Source of the DNA: Oscillospiraceae bacterium
GTDB taxonomy: Bacteria; Bacillota; Clostridia; Oscillospirales; Oscillospiraceae
Direction of reading: 5' to 3'
DNA length: 64,000 nt
Assembly: GCA_902774015.1 (NCBI GenBank)
Contig: CACYHB010000020.1
Span: 1-64,000 of the forward strand
In this document: piece by piece, positions 50,253 through 57,913 of the stretch
Layout: every line of letters starts with the position of its first letter
Position numbering within the stretch: the stretch's first letter is position 1
The notes under the pieces: model-generated
Seen by the model: the letters and a program-made list of their open reading frames with translations, nothing else
The model's database searches: none
Told to the model about the DNA's origin: nothing
Made by a program: the position numbers and the translations under genes

Positions 50253-50271
50253 TCCCGGCATACGCAATCAC

Positions 50272-50341
50272 AGCTTCGGCGCCGTCTGCTTCTGCAGACG
50301 GCGCCGAAGCTTGTCAAAAAAGTCTGACAGACTTTTTTGAC
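50272..50341 (+). terminator. Double hairpin after the GH3 operon
   Basis: A 17-bp GC-rich hairpin (50272-50310) is followed at once by a second hairpin whose 3' arm is GACTTTTTTGAC. It is likely the end of the GH3 transcript. Confidence 0.7.
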
Positions 50342-50532
50342 TGCGCTTCTCCCGCCGCGCATTTTGACGGGGGATCAAAATGCGATTACCCGAAAAAGCC
50401 TGATATCGTCTGCTTCTGCAGACGGCGCCGTTTTTCCGCTCCGCGCCGCGCGGCAGGGACGGCGCAGCGGCGTGGGAGGGGAGGAACGCCGCCAAAAAAA
50501 CAGACAAAACCGCGAGATAAGACAAGAATCAG

Positions 50533-50561
50533 TTGAAAAAATCGAAAGATTTTGCTATTGT
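50533..50561 (+). promoter_or_regulatory. Promoter of the lipoprotein gene
   Basis: TTGAAA (50533-50538) lies 17 bp from TATTGT (50556-50561), with an extended TGC just upstream of the -10. Confidence 0.65.
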
Positions 50562-50674
50562 AGAAACGGATTATGGTTAACCTCTTTCCGCCGTGCGGAT
50601 AGAGGGACTGGCCCGGCCGCTCCGGACGGCGCGTCCCGAGGGCCGATGGAACGACAGCTTCACAGGAGGCAGCA

Positions 50675-51607
50675 ATGAAAAAAATCAGATTCGTACAGCT
50701 TAGCGTGTTCGTGTGCGCCCTGCTTCTGTGCATCAGCGCATGCGGCCTCAGGCGGCAGGAGACGACGGAGCCCACGCCGGTCCCGACAGTCTGGCTGATC
50801 ACGGCGGCGCCGACCGAAGCGGCGCAGGAGACGGAAGCGCCCACCCTGGTGACGGTCGCACCCGCGCCGGTGACGACGCCGAGCCCGGCGGCGGAGGCAG
50901 CGCCTGCCCCGACCACACAGCCCGCCCAGCCGGAAGCCGGCGGAGAGACTGCCCCGGAGGAGACGCCGGACCCCGCCCGCTTCATCAAGATCAACACCTC
51001 AACGATCATCAACATCACAAAGCACCCCGGCGGAGAAGTCGTCCGCCCGGGGGACAGCACGCTGTTTACCGCGAGAGCCGACGGGATCGTCTCCTACGAG
51101 TGGCGTTTTGTCTCCCCGGACTACACGCGGGAGGTGCTCTGGAACGCACAGGAGCTGGGCACTGAGTTCCCCGGCCTCCGTGTTGCCGGCGGCGCCACTT
51201 TCAAGCTGGAGCTCTATAACATCCCCATCGAGCTCAACGGCTGGTATGCCGTCTGCCTCTTCGCAGATGCGGATGGCGGTCTGAAGGCCTCCGACGGCGC
51301 GCTGATCCAGGTGGGCGGCACACCGGCGCCCGCGTATCGGCCCGCGGCGGCAGCGACGCCCGCGCCGACGGCGGCCCCCACCGATCCTCCGGCCGCGACG
51401 CCCGCGGCCACACCTGACGGCACACAAACGGAAACGCCGGACGGCAGCGCATCCGACAGCCCTGCCGATACGCCGGGCGGCAGCTCCGGCGATACGCCCT
51501 CGGATCCTCCCGCCGATCCTCCGGCCGATCCTCCGTCGGATCCCCCCGCAGACTCCTCCGGTGAGTCCGGCGCGGGCGAGGGCGAGGGCGAGGGCGGAAA
51601 GGGCTGA
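50675..51607 (+). CDS. Lipoprotein with Ig-like domain and low-complexity arms
   Basis: The 310-residue protein has a lipoprotein signal with lipobox ISAC (Cys23), so it is likely matured by the LspA encoded here. Residues about 28-95 are Pro/Thr/Ala-rich. A compact domain follows (about 98-215: FIKINTSTIINITKHPGG, PGDSTLFTARADGIVSYEWRF, NGWYAVCLFADADGG) with an Ig-like strand pattern. The C-terminus (about 215-310) is Pro/Asp/Ser repeats ending in a Glu/Gly run. GGAGG precedes the ATG. It probably spans the cell wall; the ligand is unknown. Confidence 0.8.
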   Translation: MKKIRFVQLSVFVCALLLCISACGLRRQETTEPTPVPTVWLITAAPTEAAQETEAPTLVTVAPAPVTTPSPAAEAAPAPTTQPAQPEAGGETAPEETPDPARFIKINTSTIINITKHPGGEVVRPGDSTLFTARADGIVSYEWRFVSPDYTREVLWNAQELGTEFPGLRVAGGATFKLELYNIPIELNGWYAVCLFADADGGLKASDGALIQVGGTPAPAYRPAAAATPAPTAAPTDPPAATPAATPDGTQTETPDGSASDSPADTPGGSSGDTPSDPPADPPADPPSDPPADSSGESGAGEGEGEGGKG

Positions 51608-51678
51608 GCCCGGAAGCTTACAATTTGTTCTGGCAGAAAAGCAGCCGCAATTGCGGCTGCTTTCTGTCTCTGCGCCTC

Positions 51679-51707
51679 TTGCACAGCCTTACGGGGCGTG
51701 ATATAAT
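51679..51707 (+). promoter_or_regulatory. Promoter of the cobalamin riboswitch transcript
   Basis: TTGCAC (51679-51684) is 17 bp from TATAAT (51702-51707), with an extended TG before the -10. Confidence 0.85.
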
Positions 51708-51734
51708 CCGCCTTGCGGCGAAAGCGCCGCAATC

Positions 51735-51954
51735 GGACCGGGATCTGCCCTCTGCGGCAGTCAACAGGGGAATCAGGGTGAAAATCCCTCGCGAGGCCGT
51801 CACTGTGAAGCGGCGGGGCGTCGTCAGCGCCGCGCCCGAAGTCAGAAAACCTGCCCGGACAGTATCGAATCGCTGCTGTGTTGTACAGAGAACCGCGGAA
51901 CCCGGTCAAAGTGCAGCGGGCAGGGCGCAAGCCTGCCCTCCTCTCTTTTTCTTT
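51735..51954 (+). promoter_or_regulatory. Cobalamin riboswitch with terminator
   Basis: The conserved cobalamin aptamer elements appear in order: GGGGAATCAGGGTGAAAATCC-type block (51766-51786), CCGTCACTGTGA (the B12 box, about 51797-51808) and GAAGTCAGAAAACCTGCC (51838-51855). The platform has CCTGCCCG (51850-51857) able to pair with CGGGCAGG (51917-51924), or else GGGCAGG with CCTGCCC (51932-51938) followed by a T-rich tract as a terminator. This is an OFF switch: B12 binding favours the terminator. Confidence 0.9.
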
Positions 51955-52003
51955 GTACAATTTCCGATGGCCCTCGGGCCGAAAAAGAAAGGAGAGCATT
52001 TTC

Positions 52004-52405
52004 ATGTCCAAAAAAACAAGAAACATTGTGATTGCCGTGTGCCTGCTGATCGTGCTGGTAGTCGGCGCGCTGCTGATCTACAACGCCAACAGGCCACAGG
52101 CCCAGCTCGGTGACAAGAACATCGTGGTCACCGTGGTCCACAAGGACGAGAGCAGCAAGGACTTCGCCATCAATACCGGCGCCGAAAACTTGCGCACCGC
52201 ATGCGAGGAGCAGGAACTGATCGCCGGGGACGAGAGCGAGTACGGCCTCTACGTCAAGGTCGTGGACGGCGAGACCGCCGACTATGACGCGGACGGCGCC
52301 TACTGGGCCATCACCAAGGACGGCGAGTGGCTGACGACCGGCGTGGACGACACCATGATCGCCGACGGCGACCACTATGAATTCACCTACACGCCCGCGG
52401 CCTGA
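52004..52405 (+). CDS. Transcobalamin-like DUF4430 protein
   Basis: The 133-residue protein has one N-terminal membrane helix (NIVIAVCLLIVLVVGALLIY) and a DUF4430 domain (about 38-130: VTVVHKDESSKDFAINTGAE, YGLYVKVVDGETADYDADGA, WAITKDGEWL). DUF4430 corresponds to the C-terminal domain of eukaryotic transcobalamin, which contacts B12. Control by a cobalamin riboswitch and the following S component make it a likely surface corrinoid-binding protein. GGAGAG precedes the ATG at 52004. It overlaps the next gene. Confidence 0.88.
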   Translation: MSKKTRNIVIAVCLLIVLVVGALLIYNANRPQAQLGDKNIVVTVVHKDESSKDFAINTGAENLRTACEEQELIAGDESEYGLYVKVVDGETADYDADGAYWAITKDGEWLTTGVDDTMIADGDHYEFTYTPAA

Positions 52406-52910
52406 GCTCACGGCGAGGGAGATCTGCGTGCTCGCCCTGATGGCGGCGCTGATCTTCGGCACGAAGGTGGCCCTGGCGGGCATCCCGAACGTCAACCTCA
52501 ATTCCGTGCTCATCATACTGACGGTGGTGTTCTTCGGATGGAAGGCCCTCTATGCGGTGTACGTCTACGTGCTGCTGGAGGGACTGGTGTTCGGCTTTTC
52601 GATCTGGTGGTTCGGATACCTCTATGTATGGGACGTGCTGGTGATCGCGGCGATGCTGCTGCGGAAAAACGACTCCGCCCTGATCTGGGCGGTGACGGCC
52701 GGCGTTTTCGGCCTGGTGTTCGGGCCGCTCATGTATCTGGAGTATTTCGCCATCAACGGCGGCTGGGAGATGTTCTTTGCCATGTGGGTGGCGGGCATCC
52801 CCTATGACCTGACCCACTGCGTCTCCAACTTCGTCCTCACGCTGGCGCTGTATAAGCCGCTCCACCGCGTGATCGACGCGATCCTGAACAAAAAAGCTCT
52901 CAGGGAATAA
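52377..52910 (+). CDS. ECF transporter S component, probable corrinoid
   Basis: The 177-residue protein has about six helices with the S-component look (TAREICVLALMAALIFGTKVAL near the N-terminus in part; LEGLVFGFSIWWFGYL; FAMWVAGIPYDLTHCVSN). It gives substrate specificity to a shared EcfAAT module, which is not in this window. The cobalamin riboswitch and coupling to the DUF4430 gene indicate cobalamin or a precursor. The ATG at 52377 overlaps the DUF4430 gene by 29 bases; a GTG at 52428 with AGGGAG is an alternative but would remove the first conserved helix residues. Confidence 0.85.
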   Translation: MNSPTRPRPELTAREICVLALMAALIFGTKVALAGIPNVNLNSVLIILTVVFFGWKALYAVYVYVLLEGLVFGFSIWWFGYLYVWDVLVIAAMLLRKNDSALIWAVTAGVFGLVFGPLMYLEYFAINGGWEMFFAMWVAGIPYDLTHCVSNFVLTLALYKPLHRVIDAILNKKALRE

Positions 52911-52925
52911 ACCCTGAGAGCTTTT
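52890..52925 (+). terminator. Terminator of the B12 uptake operon
   Basis: AAAAGCTCTCAGGG pairs with CCCTGAGAGCTTTT; the stem overlaps the stop of the S component. A near-copy lies at 53081-53115. Confidence 0.85.
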
Positions 52926-53115
52926 CAGACTGTAGACGAACCCGGTTTAGCCCGACCTGGACTTGTAAGGGGGATTGTGAAGGGGGACGGGGAGTCCCCC
53001 TTCACGTACAATCTCAGCCGATTTTATAACCGATTCAAGGCTATAAAATCGGCCGCTTCAGCGTGAAAGTCGACACGCTGAAAGGCTCTCAGGGAATAGA
53101 CCCTGGGAGCTTTTC
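52926..53115 (+). repeat. Inverted-repeat cluster ending in a copied terminator
   Basis: After the first terminator come GTGAAGGGGGA/TCCCCCTTCAC (about 52976-53004), GCCGATTTTATA/TATAAAATCGGC (about 53016-53054) and CAGCGTG/CACGCTG (about 53059-53080), then GGCTCTCAGGG/CCCTGGGAGC with TTTTC (53081-53115). The last nearly repeats the terminator at 52890. Confidence 0.6.
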
Positions 53116-53140
53116 TGTTTGTGCGGAGCAAAAGGTACTG

Positions 53141-53389
53141 TCACTCCCCCTTGTATTTGCGCCGGGTGGCGAGGCCGCCCCGGATGTGGCGTTCGGCCTT
53201 GTTGAGATCCAGCAGCGCCCGCACGCGGCGGTAGAGCGCCGGACGCAGCGGCGGCAGGCGCTCGGTCAGATCCTTGTGTACGGTGGACTTGCTGACGCCG
53301 AAGCGCGCACTCGCCGCGCGGACGGTGCAGCGGTTTTCGATGATGTACTCGGCCAGTGCCACGGCCCGCCCCTCGATATCGTTTCGCAC
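53141..53389 (-). CDS. spoIIID: Sporulation regulator SpoIIID
   Basis: The 82-residue protein matches SpoIIID across its whole length: helix-turn-helix ASARFGVSKSTVHKDLTERLP, LLDLNKAERHIRGG and the C-terminal ATRRKYKG. It controls mother-cell genes at the switch from sigma-E to sigma-K. The GTG start at 53389 has GGGGAG eight bases upstream. It stands alone between the B12 genes and an AraC gene. It supports a spore-forming ancestry; sporulation ability itself cannot be judged from this window. Confidence 0.95.
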   Translation of the reverse strand: MRNDIEGRAVALAEYIIENRCTVRAASARFGVSKSTVHKDLTERLPPLRPALYRRVRALLDLNKAERHIRGGLATRRKYKGE

Positions 53390-53776
53390 TCACAACACTC
53401 CCCGTGCGCGGCCCGCGCCGCGCAATTCCTGCTCCATCTATATGAGCGGGGGAGGGGGATTATCACCGGGCCGCAGGACGGCTCCGGGCCTCGCGGTATA
53501 ATCTCTCATGGGGGAGTTTTCCCACTTCAGTGGAGTGAGTTTTACTGTATTTCCTTATAACATACGATGATTATTTGTGAATCCGCAGGAAAAAGCGAAT
53601 CCGTTATGTCCATGGAAGTCCTCCTAAATGGATATGTTTTTCCGGGGGAAGATTTGTTAGAATCATGACAAGAGAATCATAGGGCGCAGACTCGGCGTGC
53701 CGGGTAAGAAATTGCCCGCGAAAGCATTGTGCCCTTCCTGCTCTGCTGCACGGAGACCAATCGCCTGGAGGGCTGA
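53390..53776. other. Intergenic region without recognised gene
   Basis: About 390 bases. A plus-strand TATAAT (53497-53502) occurs without a good -35. No gene, RNA or strong hairpin was recognised. Confidence 0.5.
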
Positions 53777-54562
53777 TCATTGCCGGATCTTCAGGCTCTC
53801 CCCATCGGACAGCGGCTTTTCCTCCTGCTGCAGACTCTGGTACTGGCTGGGGGAGACACCGTACTTTTTCTTGAACATGCGGGAAAAGTACAGCGGCTCC
53901 CGAAACCCGCAGAGATGGGCAATCTCGGAGATGCTGGCTCCCCGGGCGTCGGCAAAGCCGAGCTGCTCGGCCGCCGCCTGCAGCCGGATGTCGCTGAGAA
54001 GCTGGTGGGGCGTGATCCCCGTCTCCTGCTTGAAGAGTTTGCGCAGATAGTCGTAGTTGAAGGGCAGAGAATGCAGGTAGCGGCCCAGCTCGAAGCTCTC
54101 GTCCGGGTAGTTGCGGATGATGCAGTTCTCGATCTCCTCCACGACGGCACTGTAGGCCGGCGCTTCCAGGTTGGCCTGGATCAGATTGATGATCAGGTTC
54201 GCGTAAGAGGCGAGCAGGATGCTCTGCTTCCCGGGATCGACACTGAAGACATAGAAGGCGGCCTTGAAGGCATCCAGCAGAAAGCGGTTGCCGTCCTCGC
54301 GGATGACGGTGGGCACCTTGAAGTTCAGCTGCGGCTCCAAATAGTTCAGGTGGATGTTGGTAAAGCCCGCGTCGCTCTCGTTTCGGTGAAAAAAGAGCGG
54401 CGGAATGATGACCAGATCGCCCTCCCGATAGCTCAGGCTGAGGCTGTCAAAATGCAGCTGCCCGCTGCCGCCGGTGCAGTAGATCAGCTCCCAGCTGCTG
54501 TGCGCGTGGAGGGAGACCGAATAGGTCAGCACTTGCTTGCCCGCATAGATGATCTGATTCAT
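53777..54562 (-). CDS. AraC-family transcriptional regulator
   Basis: The 261-residue regulator has an N-terminal cupin-like ligand domain (about 10-150, HAHSSWELIYCTGG and VIIPPLFFHRN) and a C-terminal double helix-turn-helix (about 160-255, TPHQLLSDIRLQAAAEQL and CGFREPLYFSRMFKKKYGVSPSQY). It is divergent from the kdgA-kdgK-uxaCBA run and probably controls it, responding to a sugar acid; this is inferred from position. Its ATG follows GGAAG. Confidence 0.92.
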   Translation of the reverse strand: MNQIIYAGKQVLTYSVSLHAHSSWELIYCTGGSGQLHFDSLSLSYREGDLVIIPPLFFHRNESDAGFTNIHLNYLEPQLNFKVPTVIREDGNRFLLDAFKAAFYVFSVDPGKQSILLASYANLIINLIQANLEAPAYSAVVEEIENCIIRNYPDESFELGRYLHSLPFNYDYLRKLFKQETGITPHQLLSDIRLQAAAEQLGFADARGASISEIAHLCGFREPLYFSRMFKKKYGVSPSQYQSLQQEEKPLSDGESLKIRQ

Positions 54563-54829
54563 GCGAGACCACTTCCTTTCAAGTATAATATTAGCAAAAG
54601 TTCTCCGTATTGTCCATATAACAAACGTACATTCAAACGGTTGAGGAGGATAAAACAGGCCTTCTTAACGTTGATAATCATTAACAAAATCAACCCGAAC
54701 GGATCCCTCCCGTCCACGATTTCAATCAGGAGGTGGAGACCCTGTATCCCGACTGCGCGCCTTGGTTCGATCTCTGTACACGCTGGCTTAACCGTCAATT
54801 TCAATTTACACCTTAAGGAGGAGTTTCCC
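54563..54829. promoter_or_regulatory. Divergent araC-type / kdgA control region
   Basis: A minus-strand promoter for the AraC gene has TGGACA (54611-54616) 17 bp from an extended TAATAT (54588-54593). An imperfect palindrome GTTGATAATCATTAAC (54670-54685) may be an operator. No clear plus-strand promoter for kdgA was found. Confidence 0.5.
54588..54616 (-). promoter_or_regulatory. Promoter of the AraC-family gene
   Basis: Read on the minus strand, TGGACA lies 17 bp from TAATAT with a TGC extension; the start codon is about 25 bases further. Confidence 0.6.
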
Positions 54830-55471
54830 ATGAACGCAATGAACACTGCCATTTCCAAGATCGGCGTAGTGCCGGTCATCAAGCTCAACCACCCCGAGCG
54901 CGACGCCGTCGGTCTGGCCAAGGCCCTGTGCGCGGGCGGCGTGCCCGTGGCGGAGGTCACCTTCCGCGCGGCGGGCGCCGACAAGGCGATCAAGCTCATG
55001 AAGGAAGCCTGCCCCGACATGATCGTGGGCGCCGGCACCGTCACCAACACCGCCCAGATTGACGCGGTCATTGCCGTCGGCGGCGACTTTATCGTGTCCC
55101 CGGGCTTCGATCCCGAGATCGTGGCCTACGCCCAGGAGAAGGGCATCCCCGTCTTCCCCGGCTGCACCACCGCCTCCGAGTACCATCAGGCCCTCAAGTT
55201 CGGTCTGGAGCTCATCAAGTTCTTCCCGGCCGAGCAGTCCGGCGGCCTGGCCAAAATCAAGGCCCTTTCCGCCCCCTTCCCCATGTTCAAGGTCATGCCC
55301 ACCGGCGGCATCTCCCTCAAAAACCTGAAGGACTACATCTCCAACCCGGTGATCGCGGCCTGCGGCGGCAGCTACATGGTCACGGCGGATCTGATCGACA
55401 ACAACAAGTGGGACGAGATCACGGAGCAGTGCAAAAAGTCCCGCGAGATCGTGGAAGAAGCCAGAGCCTGA
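54830..55471 (+). CDS. kdgA: KDPG aldolase
   Basis: The 213-residue class I aldolase cleaves 2-keto-3-deoxy-6-phosphogluconate to pyruvate and glyceraldehyde-3-phosphate. The Schiff-base lysine is in GLELIKFFPAE, the catalytic Glu in VAEVTFR, and the phosphate site in MPTGGIS. AAGGAGG precedes the ATG at 54830. It starts the lower-pathway genes followed by two KDG kinases. Confidence 0.96.
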   Translation: MNAMNTAISKIGVVPVIKLNHPERDAVGLAKALCAGGVPVAEVTFRAAGADKAIKLMKEACPDMIVGAGTVTNTAQIDAVIAVGGDFIVSPGFDPEIVAYAQEKGIPVFPGCTTASEYHQALKFGLELIKFFPAEQSGGLAKIKALSAPFPMFKVMPTGGISLKNLKDYISNPVIAACGGSYMVTADLIDNNKWDEITEQCKKSREIVEEARA

Positions 55472-55477
55472 CGGCTT

Positions 55478-55625
55478 CCTGGAAAGCGAAACAAGGGTTT
55501 CGCTTTCCAGGAGTTTCTCGCGCTTATCGCGCGCGGCGGCACGTGATACGCCGCGCTTGGTCGGCGCGAGACCTCGCAGAGCTCGGTTCAGGGTGTTTTT
55601 AAGGAAGCAAAGCTACCTTAAAAAC
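55478..55625. repeat. Two long hairpins between kdgA and kdgK
   Basis: CCTGGAAAGCGAAAC (55478-55492) pairs exactly with 55497-55511, and GTTTTTAAGG (55595-55604) pairs with CCTTAAAAAC (55616-55625). Neither is a standard terminator on the plus strand; they may process or stabilise the mRNA after kdgA. Confidence 0.6.
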
Positions 55626-55703
55626 GATTGAATTCCCTCCGGGGCAGAAACAGAAGCTGTCTGCGACAATCTGAAGATATTTGCATAAAGGAGAAATGCT
55701 GTT

Positions 55704-56801
55704 ATGGAACTGAAATTACGTCCGAGAGAAGAATGCAGGTTTGACGCCGTGAGCCTGGGCGAGGTCATGCTCCGCCTGGATCCCGGCGAGGGCCGCATCC
55801 GCACCGCCCGTTCCTTCCGCGCCTGGGAGGGCGGCGGCGAGTATAACGTCATCCGCGGCCTGCACAAGTGCTTCGGCATGAACACCGCCGTCATCACCGC
55901 CTTCGCCGACAACGAAGTCGGCAAGCTGATGAAGGACTTCATCGAGCAGGGCGGCGTCAGCACCGATCTCATTTTCTGGAAGAAGACCGACGGCATCGGC
56001 CGCATCTGCCGCAACGGCATCAACTTCACCGAACGCGGCTTCGGCATCCGCGGCGCCGTTGGCTGCTCCGACCGCGCCAACACCGCCATCTCCCAGGCCC
56101 GCCCCGAGGACTTTGACTTTGACTATATCTTCGGCGAGCTGGGCGTGCGCTGGCTGCACACCGGCGGCATCTACGCGGCCCTCTCCGAGCAGAGCTGCGA
56201 GACCGTCATCGCCGCCTGCAAGGCCGCAAAGAAGTACGGCACCCTGGTGTCCTACGACCTGAACTACCGCCCCTCCATGTGGAGCGCCATCGGCGGCCTG
56301 GAGAAGGCCCGCGAGGTCAACCGCGAGGTCGCGAAGTACGTGGACGTGATGATCGGCAACGAAGAGGACTTCACCGCCTGCCTGGGCTTTGAGATCGAGG
56401 GCAACGACGCCAATCTCAAGGAGCTGAACATCGAGGGCTACAAGAAGATGATCGGCAAGGCCGCCGAGACCTACCCCAACTTCAAGGTCGTCGCCACCAC
56501 GCTGCGCACCGTGAAGACCGCCACCGTCAACGACTGGAAGGCCATCTGCTGGGCCGACGGCGAGATCTACCAGTCCAAGGAATACAACGGCCTGGAGATC
56601 ATGGACCGCGTCGGCGGCGGCGATTCCTTCGCCTCCGGTCTGGTCTACGGCCTGATGACAACGGGCGACGCCCTGCAGGCCGTCAACTACGGCGCGGCCC
56701 ACGGCGCTCTCGCCATGACCACCCCGGGCGACACCTCCATGGCCTCCAAGAACGAGGTCGAGGCGATCATGGGCGGCGCCGGCGCACGGGTCAAACGCTG
56801 A
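55704..56801 (+). CDS. kdgK: 2-keto-3-deoxygluconate kinase
   Basis: The 365-residue pfkB-family kinase phosphorylates KDG to KDPG. It has SLGEVMLRLDPG at the start, the GGGEYNVIRGL substrate region, SYDLNYRPSMW and the catalytic DRVGGGDSFASGLVYG motif near the C-terminus. AAAGGAG precedes the ATG. A second related kinase follows after 22 bp. Confidence 0.92.
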   Translation: MELKLRPREECRFDAVSLGEVMLRLDPGEGRIRTARSFRAWEGGGEYNVIRGLHKCFGMNTAVITAFADNEVGKLMKDFIEQGGVSTDLIFWKKTDGIGRICRNGINFTERGFGIRGAVGCSDRANTAISQARPEDFDFDYIFGELGVRWLHTGGIYAALSEQSCETVIAACKAAKKYGTLVSYDLNYRPSMWSAIGGLEKAREVNREVAKYVDVMIGNEEDFTACLGFEIEGNDANLKELNIEGYKKMIGKAAETYPNFKVVATTLRTVKTATVNDWKAICWADGEIYQSKEYNGLEIMDRVGGGDSFASGLVYGLMTTGDALQAVNYGAAHGALAMTTPGDTSMASKNEVEAIMGGAGARVKR

Positions 56802-56823
56802 TATAGAGCACGCCAATCCTCTG

Positions 56824-57888
56824 ATGCGCGGCGGCAGCTCGCCCCGCTTCATCACCTTTGGCGAGATCATGCTGCGCCTGACTCCGCCGAACTATGAGAA
56901 GATCCGCGTGGCCACCAGCTTCGAGGCCAGCTACGGCGGCAGCGATGCAAACGTGGCGCTGGCGCTGGCAAACCTTGGCATCGACAGCACCTTCTTCACC
57001 GTCGTGCCGAATAACTCCCTGGGCAAGAGCGCGGTGCGCATGCTGCGCTCCAACGACGTGCACTGCACGCCCGTGATCCTCTCCACCCCGGAGGAGACGC
57101 CCACCCACCGCCTCGGCACCTACTATCTGGAGACCGGCTACGGCATCCGCCCCAGCAAGGTCACCTACGACCGCAGGCACAGCGCCATCACGGAATACGA
57201 CTTCAGCAAGGTGGATCTGGACTGGCTGCTTTCCGACTTCGACTGGCTGCACCTGAGCGGCATCACCCCGGCCCTCTCTCCGAGCTGCGCCGACTTCATT
57301 CTCGCGTGCATGAAAAAGGCCAAGGAAAAGGGCCTGACCGTGAGTTTCGACGGCAATTTCCGCAGCCTCCTGTGGACCTGGGACGAAGCGCGTGATTTCT
57401 GCACCCAGTGCCTGCCCTATGTGGACGTGCTGCTGGGCATCGAGCCCTACCACCTCTGGCGGGATGAAAACGACCACGCCAAGGGCGACTGGAAGGACGG
57501 CGTGCCCATGCAGCCCAGCTATGAGCAGCAGGACGAGGTGTTCCAGGCTTTTGCCGAGCGCTATCCCAACATCAGATGCATGGCCCGGCACGTCCGCTTT
57601 GCCCATACCGGCAGCGAAAACAGCCTTATGGCCTTCATGTGGTACCAGAACCACACCTTTGAAAGCCGGCTCTTCACCTTCAACATCCTGGACCGTGTGG
57701 GCGGCGGCGACGCTTTCGCCAGCGGCCTCATTTACGCGATGATGAAGGGCTACAAGCCCATGGACATGATCAATTTCGCCGTGGCCAGCTCCGCCATCAA
57801 GCATACCATCCGCGGCGACGGCAACATCACCGACGACGCCGAAAGCATCCGCCAGCTGATGAACATGAACTACGATATTAAGCGTTAA
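56824..57888 (+). CDS. Second pfkB-family kinase, KDG-kinase-like
   Basis: The 354-residue protein is a clear paralogue of the upstream kinase (TFGEIMLRLTPPNYEK, GGSDANVALALANLG, SFDGNFRSLLW, DRVGGGDAFASGLIYAM). It differs by an insertion of about 30 residues after GIEPYHLW (WRDENDHAKGDWKDGVPM and following). The ribosome binding site is weak, so expression may depend on coupling. Substrate may be KDG or a related 2-keto-3-deoxy acid such as KDGal. Confidence 0.88.
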   Translation: MRGGSSPRFITFGEIMLRLTPPNYEKIRVATSFEASYGGSDANVALALANLGIDSTFFTVVPNNSLGKSAVRMLRSNDVHCTPVILSTPEETPTHRLGTYYLETGYGIRPSKVTYDRRHSAITEYDFSKVDLDWLLSDFDWLHLSGITPALSPSCADFILACMKKAKEKGLTVSFDGNFRSLLWTWDEARDFCTQCLPYVDVLLGIEPYHLWRDENDHAKGDWKDGVPMQPSYEQQDEVFQAFAERYPNIRCMARHVRFAHTGSENSLMAFMWYQNHTFESRLFTFNILDRVGGGDAFASGLIYAMMKGYKPMDMINFAVASSAIKHTIRGDGNITDDAESIRQLMNMNYDIKR

Positions 57889-57913
57889 AAACAGAAAGGC
57901 GCTGAGAAGACTT

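Larger units (their letters stand above)
50253..50674. other. Gene-free region with repeated hairpins
   Basis: This gap of 422 bases holds three inverted repeats: GCTTCGGCGCCGTCTGC with its complement (50272-50310), GTCAAAAAAGTCTG with its complement (50313-50341), and a second partial copy of the first (CGTCTGCTTCTGCAGACGGC, from 50407). A promoter for the lipoprotein gene is near 50533. No gene is supported. Confidence 0.65.
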
